NCBI GenBank assembly: GCA_959605475.1
Contig: CAUHFS010000010.1
Span: 1 to 49,129, forward strand
Direction of reading: 5' to 3'
Length of the DNA: 49,129 nucleotides
From: an uncultured Collinsella sp.
Lineage (GTDB): Bacteria; Actinomycetota; Coriobacteriia; Coriobacteriales; Coriobacteriaceae
Shown here: piece by piece, positions 21,875 through 30,442 of the stretch
Layout of the letters: the number at the start of each line of letters is the position of its first letter
Numbering within the stretch: position 1 is the first letter of the stretch
Translations under genes and position numbers: made by a program
The notes under the pieces: generated by a model
What the model was told of the DNA's origin: nothing
Database searches by the model: none
What the model saw: the letters and a program-made list of their open reading frames with translations, nothing else

Positions 21875-23335
21875 TTAACGCACCTGAGCGACGTAAGCGA
21901 CGTTGGTCGAGGAGACCTTGTCCTCGAGCTGGACGCTCATGCGGGGATCGCCGGCGGTAGCGACGGTCAAATCGCCAGCCTCGACGTAGCCGAGCTCCTT
22001 AGCGGTCTCGATCGCCTTGACGATCGTGCCGTTGACGGTGCCCTGGGTAATCTCGGCCTGATGCGGGATAACGCCCCAGTACATGATCATCTGCTGGACG
22101 GCCCACTCGTGGCGGGAGAACGCGCAGATCGGCATGTTGGGACGGAAGTGCGAGATCAGGCGAGCGGTACGACCGGTGGTCGTCGGCACGGTGATGCACT
22201 TGGCACCAACGGTGGTGGCCATGTTCACAGCGGACATACCCACAACGTTGTTGACGACGCGGGTGCCATGAGCGTCGGCCGGAACCTCGAGCGGAGCATG
22301 GGCCGGGAGGTACTTCTCGGTCTCGAGAGCAATGCTGGCCTGCATCTTGACGGCCTCGACCGGGTACTTACCGGCAGCGGACTCGCCGGACAGCATGACG
22401 GCGTCGGTGCCGTCGTAAATGGCGTTAGCAACGTCGGCAACCTCGGCGCGCGTCGGGCGCGGGTTCTGCTGCATGGAGTCGAGCATCTGCGTAGCGGTGA
22501 TAACGGGCTTGTAGGCCGCGTTGCACTTGGCGATGATCTCCTTCTGGATATGCGGAACGAGCTCGGGCTTGATCTCGATGCCCAGGTCGCCACGGGCGAC
22601 CATGATGCCGTCGGAAGCCTCGAGGATCTCGTCGAAGTTCTCGACGCCCAGGGCGCACTCGATCTTCGGGAAGATCGTCACGTGCTCGCCACCGTTCTCG
22701 CGGCAAAGCTCGCGGATGCCGCGGACGGACTCGCCGTCACGGATGAAGGAAGCGGCGATGTAGTCGATGTTCTCGGTCAGGCCAAAGAGGATGTCCTGAC
22801 GATCGCGCTCGGTGATGGCGGGCAGCGAGATGTTGACGTTGGGCATGTTGACGCCCTTGCGCTCGCCGATCAGGCCGTCGTTCTTAACGACGCAGGTCAT
22901 GTCCTGGCCGTCGACGGACTCGACCTCGAGGGCAACCAGGCCGTCGTCGATCAGGATAAGGGAGCCCTTCTCGACCTCGGAGGGCAGAGCCAGGTAGTCG
23001 AGGGAGATGTGCTCAGCGGTGCCGTGGAAATCCTCGGACGTGGGCTGAGCGGTGACGACGATCTTGTCGCCGGTCTTGACGGCAACCTTCTTGCCGTCGA
23101 CCAGAAGGCCGGTGCGGACCTCGGGGCCCTTGGTGTCGAGCAGGATGCCGACGGGCAGACCGAGCTCCTTGGAAATACGACGGACGCGCTCGATGCGACC
23201 GTGGTGCTCGTCGTAGGATCCGTGCGAGAAGTTAAAACGGGCGACGTTCATGCCCGCCTTGATCATCTCGCGGATGGTCTCGTCGCTATCGCAGGCGGGA
23301 CCCATGGTGCATACAATCTTGGTGCGCTTGTACAT
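21875..23335 (-). CDS. pyk: Pyruvate kinase
   Basis: Pyruvate kinase makes pyruvate and ATP from phosphoenolpyruvate in glycolysis. Seen are TKIVCTMGPA at the N terminus, the catalytic NVARFNFSHG, LDTKGPEVR, the active-site block GDLGIE and the family signature ITATQMLDSM. Its 486 residues give the standard A, B and C domains without an extra C-terminal phosphohistidine domain. The ribosome site GGAGG lies 6 bases before ATG 23335 on the minus strand. TATAAT on the minus strand at 23399-23404 is a good -10. Direct repeats of TTTACCAAC lie upstream at 23492 and 23562. Confidence 0.97.
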   Translation of the reverse strand: MYKRTKIVCTMGPACDSDETIREMIKAGMNVARFNFSHGSYDEHHGRIERVRRISKELGLPVGILLDTKGPEVRTGLLVDGKKVAVKTGDKIVVTAQPTSEDFHGTAEHISLDYLALPSEVEKGSLILIDDGLVALEVESVDGQDMTCVVKNDGLIGERKGVNMPNVNISLPAITERDRQDILFGLTENIDYIAASFIRDGESVRGIRELCRENGGEHVTIFPKIECALGVENFDEILEASDGIMVARGDLGIEIKPELVPHIQKEIIAKCNAAYKPVITATQMLDSMQQNPRPTRAEVADVANAIYDGTDAVMLSGESAAGKYPVEAVKMQASIALETEKYLPAHAPLEVPADAHGTRVVNNVVGMSAVNMATTVGAKCITVPTTTGRTARLISHFRPNMPICAFSRHEWAVQQMIMYWGVIPHQAEITQGTVNGTIVKAIETAKELGYVEAGDLTVATAGDPRMSVQLEDKVSSTNVAYVAQVR

Positions 23336-23612
23336 TCAGACCTCCATCTGACATCGTCTTGCGCTGATAGATAAACCATAAGAAATAAAACTGAGATGAT
23401 TATAACGAAATGCCGACCGAATACCCCAAAAAATCGACCGTATGCCGAATTAGAAGTTCATTTTTTGCGAAAAAACGGTATATGCAAAAACTTTACCAAC
23501 CGTTCTGACCGCTGCTATCTGGGCGATATTTCAGTTTGACGAAGTGCCGAAGAAAAAACGTTTTACCAACATTGAGCATCACACGGTCTGCACCGTTGCA
23601 CTCGAGCCGTGT
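23336..23612. other. AT-rich pyk upstream region
   Basis: I see no gene here. It holds the pyk -10 (minus strand, 23399-23404), two copies of TTTACCAAC exactly 70 bases apart (23492 and 23562), a TTTTTTGCGAAAAAACGG stretch at 23461 also found in the palindromic element near 21576, and ACACGG/CCGTGT inverted repeats at 23581 and 23607. Confidence 0.5.
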
Positions 23613-23658
23613 TTCCAATTGGAATGTTTTGGCTAGACGCGCCGCTTTGGGGTACCAT
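23613..23658 (+). promoter_or_regulatory. Promoter and 12-bp palindrome of the P-type ATPase gene
   Basis: TTGGCT (23629-23634) and TACCAT (23653-23658) are separated by 18 bases. The perfect palindrome TTCCAATTGGAA (23613-23624) lies just upstream of the -35 and could be an operator. Confidence 0.55.
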
Positions 23659-23664
23659 AGCTCC

Positions 23665-23776
23665 ACTATCAACTGCCGCTCAGCACGGCAGCCTTGATGA
23701 GCCCTTGCCCTTCTCCTGGGAATTATGATCGGGCATCAATCTGCTGAGTGGCCCGAATCCCAGGAGGGGACTCTAT
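23665..23776 (+). promoter_or_regulatory. Structured leader RNA with complementary loops and a sequestered ribosome site
   Basis: Hairpin 1 is CTGCCG (23673-23678) paired with CGGCAG (23686-23691) around the 7-base loop CTCAGCA. Hairpin 2 has an outer stem CTCCTGGGA (23713-23721) with TCCCAGGAG (23758-23766) and an inner stem CGGGC (23730-23734) with GCCCG (23751-23755). Its 16-base loop contains TGCTGAG (23742-23748), the exact complement of loop 1. AGGAG of the ATPase ribosome site is inside the outer stem. A competing pairing TTGAT..GCCC (23694-23704) with GGGCATCAA (23731-23739) also exists. This has the form of a riboswitch or other regulated leader; it fits no class I know. Confidence 0.6.
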
Positions 23777-26458
23777 ATGCAAAAGGAATACCTGTCCGCC
23801 GCGGCGGAGGTGCTCAGCGACCAAGGTGTCGATGAGAACCTCGGCCTGAGCAGCGACGAGGCGTCATCGCGCCTCGCCAAGACAGGCCCTAACAAGCTCG
23901 AGGAAGCCGAGAAGACGCCGCTGTGGAAGCGTTTCTTTGAGCAGATGGCCGACCCCATGGTCATCATGCTGATCGTTGCCGCCGTTATCAGCGCGCTCAC
24001 GGGCATGGTCAAGGGCGAGCCCGACTTTGCCGATGTCGCCATCATCATGTTCGTCGTTATCGTCAACTCGGTGCTGGGCGTGGTCCAGGAAGCCAAGAGC
24101 GAGGAGGCCCTCGAGGCCCTGCAGGAGATGAGCGCGGCGCAGTCCAAGGTGCTGCGCGACGGCAAGCTCGTGCACCTGCCGAGCGCCGAGCTCGTGCCCG
24201 GCGACGTGATCATGCTCGAGGCGGGCGACTCCGTCCCGGCTGACTGCCGCGTGCTCGAGAGCGCCACGATGAAGATCGAAGAGGCCGCACTCACCGGCGA
24301 GTCTGTGCCCGTAGAGAAGCACGCCAACGTGATCGAGCTTGCTGCGGGCACCGATGACGTGCCGCTCGGCGACCGCAAGAACATGTGCTACATGGGCTCC
24401 ACCGTCGTGTACGGCCGTGGTCGCGCCGTCGTGGTCGGCACCGGCATGGATACCGAGATGGGCAAGATCGCCGGCGCCCTGGCCGAGGCCAAGGAAGAGC
24501 TCACGCCGCTGCAGGTGAAGCTCGCCGAGCTCAGCCGCATCCTCACCATTATGGTGATCGTCATCTGCGTCGTGATCTTTGGCGTTGACATCCTCCGCCA
24601 CGGCGTGGGCAACGTCCTTACCGATCCGACCGCCTTGCTCGACACCTTTATGGTCGCGGTCTCGCTCGCCGTCGCCGCCATTCCCGAGGGCCTGGTCGCC
24701 GTCGTGACCATCGTGCTTTCGCTCGGCGTGACCAAGATGGCCAAGCGTCAGGCGATTATCCGCAAGCTCTCTGCCGTCGAGACCCTCGGCTGCACGCAGA
24801 CTATCTGCTCCGACAAGACCGGCACCCTTACCCAGAATAAGATGACCGTCGTCAAGCACGAGCTCGCCGCGCCCAAGGAGAAGTTCCTGGCCGGTATGGC
24901 CCTGTGCTCCGATGCCCAGTGGGACGAGGAGCTGGGCGAGGCCGTGGGCGAGCCGACTGAGTGTGCGCTTGTCAACGACGCCGGCAAGGCAGGCCTCACC
25001 GGCCTGACTGCCGAGCATCCGCGCGTGGGCGAGGCCCCGTTTGACTCGGGGCGCAAGATGATGTCCGTGGTCGTCGAGACCCTGGACGGCGAGTACGAGC
25101 AGTACACCAAGGGCGCGCCTGACGTGGTGATCGGCCTGTGCACCCACATCTACGAGGGCGATAAGGTCGTCCCCCTGACCGAGGAGCGTCGTGCCGAGCT
25201 CGTGGCGGCCAACAAGGCCATGGCCGACGAGGCTCTGCGCGTGCTGGCGCTGGCAAGCCGCACTTACACCGAGGTCCCGAGCGACTGCAGCCCCGCTGCG
25301 CTCGAGCACGACCTGGTCTTCTGCGGCCTGTCCGGCATGATTGACCCTGTCCGCCCCGAGGTCGCCGACGCCATCCGCGAGGCCCACGACGCCGGTATCC
25401 GCACCGTCATGATCACGGGTGACCATATCGACACCGCCGTGGCCATTGCCAAGCAGCTGGGAATCGTCACCGATCGCAGCCATGCCATCACCGGTGCCGA
25501 CCTCGATCGCATGAGCGACGAGGAGCTCGACGCGCACATCGAGGACTACGGCGTGTACGCCCGCGTCCAGCCCGAGCACAAGACCCGCATCGTCGAGGCC
25601 TGGAAGTCGCGCGATCAGATCGTGGCCATGACGGGCGACGGCGTCAACGACGCCCCGTCCATCAAGCGCGCCGACATCGGCGTGGGCATGGGCATCACCG
25701 GTACCGACGTCACCAAGAACGTTGCCGACATGGTGCTTGCCGACGACAACTTCGCCACCATCATCGGTGCCTGCGAAGAGGGCCGTCGCATCTATGACAA
25801 CATCCGCAAGGTCATCCAGTTCCTGCTTTCGGCCAACCTTGCCGAGGTGTTCTCGGTGTTTATCGCCACGCTCATCGGCTTTACCATCTTCCAGCCGGTG
25901 CAGCTGCTGTGGGTGAACCTGGTCACCGACTGCTTCCCCGCGCTCGCGCTTGGCATGGAGGATGCCGAGGGCGACATCATGAAGCGCAAGCCGCGCAACG
26001 CCAAGGACGGCGTCTTTGCCGGACATATGGGTCTGGACTGCGTGGTCCAGGGCCTAATCATCACCGTGCTGGTGCTGGCGAGCTTCTTTGTGGGCGTGTA
26101 CTTTGACATGGGCTACATCCACATCGCCGATATGATCGCCGGCAATGCCGACGAGGAAGGCGTGATGATGGCGTTCATCACGCTCAACATGGTTGAGATT
26201 TTCCACTGCTTCAATATGCGCAGCCGTCGTGCGTCGCTGTTCACCATGAAGAAGCAGAACAAGTGGCTGTGGGCTTCCGCCGCGCTGGCGCTGGTGCTGA
26301 CGGTGATCGTAACCGTGCAGCCGACGCTTGCCGAGATGTTCTTTGGCCCCGTGACGCTCGAGCTCAAGGGCGTTGTCGCTGCCCTGGGTCTTGCCTTCCT
26401 GATCATTCCGCTGATGGAGATCTACAAGGCGATCATGCGCGCGGTCGAGAAGGAGTAG
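23777..26458 (+). CDS. Cation-transporting P-type ATPase (Ca2+/Mn2+ type, PMR1-like)
   Basis: The 893-residue type IIA P-ATPase exports divalent cations across the plasma membrane. Seen in order are the cation-ATPase N-terminal domain, the TGES actuator loop (ALTGESVPVEKH), the M4 motif AAIPEGL, the phosphorylation motif DKTGT (Asp346), the nucleotide domain with KGAPD, MITGDH, TGDGVNDAPS, and M6 with LLWVNLVTD. The PEGL Glu plus Asn and Asp in M6 correspond to the single site II of Ca2+ pumps that also move Mn2+. ATG 23777 follows AGGAGGGG, which is buried in the leader hairpin. The cation cannot be fixed from sequence. Confidence 0.93.
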   Translation: MQKEYLSAAAEVLSDQGVDENLGLSSDEASSRLAKTGPNKLEEAEKTPLWKRFFEQMADPMVIMLIVAAVISALTGMVKGEPDFADVAIIMFVVIVNSVLGVVQEAKSEEALEALQEMSAAQSKVLRDGKLVHLPSAELVPGDVIMLEAGDSVPADCRVLESATMKIEEAALTGESVPVEKHANVIELAAGTDDVPLGDRKNMCYMGSTVVYGRGRAVVVGTGMDTEMGKIAGALAEAKEELTPLQVKLAELSRILTIMVIVICVVIFGVDILRHGVGNVLTDPTALLDTFMVAVSLAVAAIPEGLVAVVTIVLSLGVTKMAKRQAIIRKLSAVETLGCTQTICSDKTGTLTQNKMTVVKHELAAPKEKFLAGMALCSDAQWDEELGEAVGEPTECALVNDAGKAGLTGLTAEHPRVGEAPFDSGRKMMSVVVETLDGEYEQYTKGAPDVVIGLCTHIYEGDKVVPLTEERRAELVAANKAMADEALRVLALASRTYTEVPSDCSPAALEHDLVFCGLSGMIDPVRPEVADAIREAHDAGIRTVMITGDHIDTAVAIAKQLGIVTDRSHAITGADLDRMSDEELDAHIEDYGVYARVQPEHKTRIVEAWKSRDQIVAMTGDGVNDAPSIKRADIGVGMGITGTDVTKNVADMVLADDNFATIIGACEEGRRIYDNIRKVIQFLLSANLAEVFSVFIATLIGFTIFQPVQLLWVNLVTDCFPALALGMEDAEGDIMKRKPRNAKDGVFAGHMGLDCVVQGLIITVLVLASFFVGVYFDMGYIHIADMIAGNADEEGVMMAFITLNMVEIFHCFNMRSRRASLFTMKKQNKWLWASAALALVLTVIVTVQPTLAEMFFGPVTLELKGVVAALGLAFLIIPLMEIYKAIMRAVEKE

Positions 26459-26481
26459 GTCGAAAGTCCATCCTTCCCACC

Positions 26482-26572
26482 GGCCCGACCGCCTGCGGGG
26501 TTTCTTCCTCGCTGGTCCTCGCGCTTCGCGCTGCGGGATCGCTCGGAAGAAACCCCTCCCGGCGGGCGGGCC
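26482..26572 (+). repeat. Long imperfect hairpin downstream of the ATPase gene
   Basis: GGCCCG-a-CCGCC (26482-26493) pairs with GGCGG-g-CGGGCC (26561-26572), and GGGGTTTCTTCC (26497-26508) pairs perfectly with GGAAGAAACCCC (26545-26556). An apical CGCGCTTCGCG closes it. It has no T tract and is separate from the true terminator further on. Confidence 0.75.
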
Positions 26573-26615
26573 TTCGGATAACCTCTCGGGACCATTGGCT
26601 GAGGGAAAGTTTGTG

Positions 26616-26648
26616 AGCTGGTCGGGCTTTGCCCGGCCAGCTCTTTTT
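26616..26648 (+). terminator. Terminator of the ATPase transcript
   Basis: AGCTGGTCGGGC (26616-26627) pairs with GCCCGGCCAGCT (26631-26642) around TTT, with one G-T pair, followed by CTTTTT. Confidence 0.88.
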
Positions 26649-26696
26649 GATTTAAAATACCTGCTCAGTTGTGTGGTTTTGTGCTGGGAGGCATCT

Positions 26697-27881
26697 GTGG
26701 GCAAGGCTAAGGCTAAGGCGAAGAAAAAGACGACGGGGGCGCGGGCTAAGCGTGATCGTCGTCGGAAGCTCGCGACCGAGGCTCCCGCATCTGCTGAGGA
26801 GTTGCTGGCGAGTGTACCGGGGCTTGACGCGCTGCGGGACGTTCCGGCGTTTGATGACCTGCCGGTCGATGAAGCCCAGCAGGCTGCCTTTGATGATTTC
26901 TGCGCGCATGCCGAGGAGCCCGAGCAGATGCAGCTTGGCGCCGTGGTGCGCTTGGATCGTGGGTTTCCGCTGGTGGCGACTGCCGACGATACCTTCCGCG
27001 CCGAGCATGCCGTGGGATTTGCCAAGTCGCGCGGTGGGGACGAGGTCCTGCTGCCTGCCGTGGGCGATCGTGTGGCGGTGCGCCGCGCTCCCGGGCACGA
27101 TATGGGCGTGATTGAGTGCGTGCTGCCGCGCCGTACGAGCTTTGAGCGTTGGCGTGGCCGTGCCCGCGGTGAGCGCCAGGTGCTCTGCTCCAACGTTGAC
27201 AGCGTGCTGATCGTGCAGGCGCTCGGCGCCGGCGAGGTGCTGCTCGATCGCGTGGCGCGCTCACTGGTATTGGCGCTCGATTGCGATGCCGAGCCGGTGG
27301 TGGTGCTCACCAAGGCCGACCGCTGCGAGGCCGATGAGCTCGAGCGCGATCTGGACCGCGTGCGTCGTCTGGTGGGTCCGGACGTGCGCGTGATCGTGAC
27401 GTCTTCTGCCGAGGGCCGCGGTCTGGACGAGGTCCGTGCCTGCGTGCCCGCCGGGAGCTGCGCCATGATTCTGGGCGAGTCGGGTGCCGGCAAGTCGACG
27501 CTGCTCAATGCACTGCTGGGCCACGATACGTTGGCGACCGGCGGTGTGCGCGAACGCGACGACCAGGGCCGTCACACTACCGTCGCGCGCGTGATGGTGG
27601 CGCTGCCGGGCGACGCCGGCGTGATCGCCGATGCCCCGGGTCTGCGCAGTTTGCCGCTCGTGGGTCACGAGCGGGGTCTGGCACGCGCCTTCCCCGAGAT
27701 TGTCGAGGCATCGCGTGCGTGCCGGTTTGGCGACTGCACGCATACCCACGAACCGGGTTGCGCCGTTCGCGAGGCCGAGGACGCCGGGCAGATCGACGGC
27801 CTGCGTCTGGAAACGTTCCAAAATCTGGCGTCATCCATGCGCGTGAGCGCTCAAATGCTCGATCCCGATGTCCATCTGTAA
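26697..27881 (+). CDS. rsgA: Ribosome small-subunit-dependent GTPase A
   Basis: RsgA assists late maturation of the 30S subunit. After a very basic N terminus (KAKAKAKKKTTGARAKRDRRRK) comes the OB-fold region. The circularly permuted GTPase follows: G4 LTKAD, then G1 GESGAGKST (Lys266), a D-rich switch and G3 DAPGL. The C-terminal zinc finger is CRFGDCTHTHEPGC. The start is GTG 26697 with GGGAGG 5 bases upstream; a longer frame to 26595 crosses the preceding terminator. This makes 394 residues, a little longer than usual because of the N-terminal extension. Confidence 0.93.
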   Translation: MGKAKAKAKKKTTGARAKRDRRRKLATEAPASAEELLASVPGLDALRDVPAFDDLPVDEAQQAAFDDFCAHAEEPEQMQLGAVVRLDRGFPLVATADDTFRAEHAVGFAKSRGGDEVLLPAVGDRVAVRRAPGHDMGVIECVLPRRTSFERWRGRARGERQVLCSNVDSVLIVQALGAGEVLLDRVARSLVLALDCDAEPVVVLTKADRCEADELERDLDRVRRLVGPDVRVIVTSSAEGRGLDEVRACVPAGSCAMILGESGAGKSTLLNALLGHDTLATGGVRERDDQGRHTTVARVMVALPGDAGVIADAPGLRSLPLVGHERGLARAFPEIVEASRACRFGDCTHTHEPGCAVREAEDAGQIDGLRLETFQNLASSMRVSAQMLDPDVHL

Positions 27882-27899
27882 TTGAATTTATCTATGACA

Positions 27900-27933
27900 G
27901 CCGTCTCCCAACTGTTCGGGAGACGGCTTTTTT
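27900..27933 (+). terminator. Terminator of rsgA
   Basis: GCCGTCTCCC pairs with GGGAGACGGC around an 8-base loop, followed by six T. Confidence 0.92.
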
Positions 27934-27971
27934 GCTGCGGAAAAGCCTCGAAACATGCAGTTTGCTGACGT

Positions 27972-28036
27972 GCTGACCAAAACCTTGTCACGAGCTTGAC
28001 GGGCTGTTCAGCTTTTGGTCAGCGATTGGTTTGACA
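27972..28036 (+). promoter_or_regulatory. Inverted repeat and promoter-like element before the Tad operon
   Basis: GCTGACCAAAA (27972-27982) and TTTTGGTCAGC (28013-28023) are perfect inverted repeats with a 30-base spacer. TTGACA at 28031-28036 is a good -35; no strong -10 follows. It is a possible operator or leader hairpin for the pilus operon. Confidence 0.5.
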
Positions 28037-28133
28037 TCGAAAACCAAGATTGCGATTGCGCCGCTTTGCACTCTGGCCGCCCAGACAATGGTGGTACGGG
28101 CATTCGCCCGGCACTGCCATGAGAGGAGCGGCC

Positions 28134-28793
28134 GTGAACAAGAGCAAGCGCATCGCCATCAGTCTGGTCGCGGGCGTGCTCGCTGCTCTGCTCTGCATGG
28201 TTTACGGCTCGTCGATCCGCTCGCAAGCCGAACAGGTCCAGGCTGAGACCTTGGCCAAGTACGGTGGCGATCGCGTCGAGGTATGCGTCGCGGCGCGCGA
28301 TATCGATGTGGGCGAGACCCTCGATGAGACCAATGTCATAACCCAGGAGTGGTTGACGAGTCTGCTGCCGCGTGACGCGGCGACCGAGCTACGCCAGGTG
28401 CGCGGCGACGTGACGACTTCGCGTATTCCCAAAAACGCCGTGATCTGCAATGTCTACACCAAGGCCGAGAGCCACATGCTCGAGGTGCCTAAGGGCAAGG
28501 TCGCCGTTTCGGTGGCGGTCGATGCCGAGCACTCGGTCGGCGGTGCTGCGGGCGTGGGCAGCTACGTGGACGTGTACGTGCAAAAAGACGGCGTAACCGA
28601 TCGGCTGTGCGGTGCGTACGTGATCGATACCAGTGAGGATTCCGGTTCCACGCGCGAGGGCAAGATCGAATGGGTGACGCTGGCGGCTGACCCCGAAGAC
28701 GTCAAGGAACTGCTGGGAGCCTCGGGCAAGGGAACGGTCAGCTTGACGATTCCCGCCACGGCGCGCGGCAAAAAGAGCGGAGGCGACGAGTGA
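28134..28793 (+). CDS. cpaB: Flp pilus assembly protein CpaB/RcpC-like (SAF domain)
   Basis: The 219-residue protein has one N-terminal membrane anchor (RIAISLVAGVLAALLCMVYGSS) and an external SAF domain. That domain has VCVAARDIDVGETLDETNV and RIPKNAVI, followed by the CpaB-like VAVSVAVDAEHSVGGAAGVGSYVDVYV. CpaB proteins help assemble Tad pili at the cell surface. GTG 28134 has GAGAGGAG 5 bases upstream; ATG 28119 is an alternative. It begins the Tad operon, and its stop overlaps the next start (TGATG). Confidence 0.85.
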   Translation: MNKSKRIAISLVAGVLAALLCMVYGSSIRSQAEQVQAETLAKYGGDRVEVCVAARDIDVGETLDETNVITQEWLTSLLPRDAATELRQVRGDVTTSRIPKNAVICNVYTKAESHMLEVPKGKVAVSVAVDAEHSVGGAAGVGSYVDVYVQKDGVTDRLCGAYVIDTSEDSGSTREGKIEWVTLAADPEDVKELLGASGKGTVSLTIPATARGKKSGGDE

Positions 28794-30442
28794 TGAAGGC
28801 GATCTGGCTTGCGTGCTGCGCGTGCGGCGATTACGGGCTGTTGCAGCGGGAAGTCGAGGGCCGTGATGTGGGTGCACAGGTGCTTCGCGTGGGTGACCTG
28901 GACGGGCTGGTTTCCATGGCGCGGGCGTTTCCGTCGCGCCGCGGGGCTGCCATCATCGCGGCGTCTCTGTTTGATACTGAAGATGTGCGCAAGACTGTTG
29001 CGCGCCTGACGGCCGAAGGCCGCGTGAGTCGCGTGGTCGTGTTGATAGAAGCGCTCGATCCGTCGGATATCGAGGGGCTGTTTCGCGCGGGGGCGACCGA
29101 GGTCATCGCTGCACACAGTATATGCGGCAACGGGCGTGCGGGCGAGGGAGCGGTTGATTCCGATCGGCGCATGACGATTGAGCCCGATGCTTTTGTTGAT
29201 AGGGAACCCGGGGCGCCTCGCGCTACAAGAGGCCCGCGTGTTGATGATTATGGAAAAGCGGAAGCCGAGCATGGTCGGCGCCCCCGGAACCCCCTTGTAG
29301 ACGATGACGCTGGAGGGCCGGCGCAGCATGCTGGCGACTCCCCGGCTGTAGATATGGGATACGTGCACGGCGTGAATCTGGCGGATGAACTCGACGAAGT
29401 TGAGGGCTTTGCCGGGTGCGGCGAGTTGTCGCTGATGCAGCATGAGCAGATTGTACAGAACGAGCCTGCCTCGCAGACCGAACAAGCTGCCATGCCGGCT
29501 TGGACGCAGCGTGTGGTTGCGGCGGGGGAGACGGGTGCGCTGCCACCGACGCCCGCCCCGCCGCCTCCGATGCCGCCGGCAGACGCTGCCGCTCCGCCGC
29601 ATCGAGCTCCGGTCATCTGCGCTATTTCGGGTTCGGGCGGTTGCGGCAAGTCGACGATCGTTGCCGCCATGGCACACACATCGTCGCTGTTGGGCTTGCG
29701 TGCCGCCGTGCTCGACCTGGACCTGATGTTTGGAAACCTTTACGACTTGTTAGGCGTCGATGCTCCGCGCGATATGGCGGCACTTATCGAGCCGTCGGCG
29801 GCGGGCACGCTCACCGAGCCGGATATCGTAGCCACATCGATGCGCGTGGCGCCGGGCGTTACGCTCTGGGGTCCCGTCGCGGCGCCCGAGCAAGCCGAGC
29901 TCATGGCGCGTCCGGTGGAGCTACTGCTTGATGTTCTGCGTCGCGAATCCGACGTGGTCTTTATCGATACCTCGGTCTTTTGGGGCGACGCCGTGGCGGC
30001 TGCGGTGGCGGCGAGCGACCGTTGCCTGGTCGTTGGCGATGCGGCGGTGTCGTCCGCGACATCGGCGTCGCGCGTCATCGAACTGGCAAGTCGAGTAGGT
30101 GTGCCGCGCACGCGCATGAGCGCCGTGTTCAACCGGTTCGGTGCGCGCGGGGCAGACGAGGACGTCGCCATGCGCTTTGAGATTGCCTGTGCGTTGAGCT
30201 CCAAGATTCGTATCGCCGATGGCGGGCAGGATCTCGCCGCGCTCATGGCGTTTGGGCGCGCTGACGAGGCGGTGGGGCAGACCAGCGCTTTTGCGACTAG
30301 CATGCGCGAGGCCACGCGCGAGATGCTCGTGGAACTGGGGTGCGCCGTCGGCCCTTGGAGCGATATGGTCGCCGACCGTGCAACGCGTACCGAACGCCCG
30401 CGTATCCGCCTTCCCTGGTTGCGCGAGGGTGATCAGCGATGA
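28793..30442 (+). CDS. tadZ: Tad pilus localisation ATPase TadZ/CpaE-like
   Basis: The 549-residue protein has an N-terminal receiver-like domain (about 1-110), a long linker (about 110-265) rich in Pro and acidic residues, and a MinD/ParA-like ATPase domain (266-520). The nucleotide loop is ISGSGGCGKSTIVAAM (Lys286). The extra signature lysine of the deviant Walker A is absent, as in several TadZ proteins. FIDTSVFWGD and VVGDAAVSSATSASRVI correspond to Walker B and later elements. TadZ marks the site of pilus assembly. ATG 28793 overlaps the cpaB stop; GTG 28790 is also possible. Confidence 0.85.
   Translation: MKAIWLACCACGDYGLLQREVEGRDVGAQVLRVGDLDGLVSMARAFPSRRGAAIIAASLFDTEDVRKTVARLTAEGRVSRVVVLIEALDPSDIEGLFRAGATEVIAAHSICGNGRAGEGAVDSDRRMTIEPDAFVDREPGAPRATRGPRVDDYGKAEAEHGRRPRNPLVDDDAGGPAQHAGDSPAVDMGYVHGVNLADELDEVEGFAGCGELSLMQHEQIVQNEPASQTEQAAMPAWTQRVVAAGETGALPPTPAPPPPMPPADAAAPPHRAPVICAISGSGGCGKSTIVAAMAHTSSLLGLRAAVLDLDLMFGNLYDLLGVDAPRDMAALIEPSAAGTLTEPDIVATSMRVAPGVTLWGPVAAPEQAELMARPVELLLDVLRRESDVVFIDTSVFWGDAVAAAVAASDRCLVVGDAAVSSATSASRVIELASRVGVPRTRMSAVFNRFGARGADEDVAMRFEIACALSSKIRIADGGQDLAALMAFGRADEAVGQTSAFATSMREATREMLVELGCAVGPWSDMVADRATRTERPRIRLPWLREGDQR

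Noticed and set aside
21683..23374. Long plus-strand open frame opposite pyruvate kinase
   Set aside because: It is an antisense shadow that starts by reading through the pyk terminator; it has no domain.
23665..23776. yybP-ykoY manganese riboswitch before the P-type ATPase
   Set aside because: The gene type suggested it, but the conserved GGGGAGUA and the partner loop are not present; the structure differs.
23864..26026. 720-codon open frame opposite the P-type ATPase
   Set aside because: Same antisense artefact of codon bias; the plus-strand gene is unambiguous.
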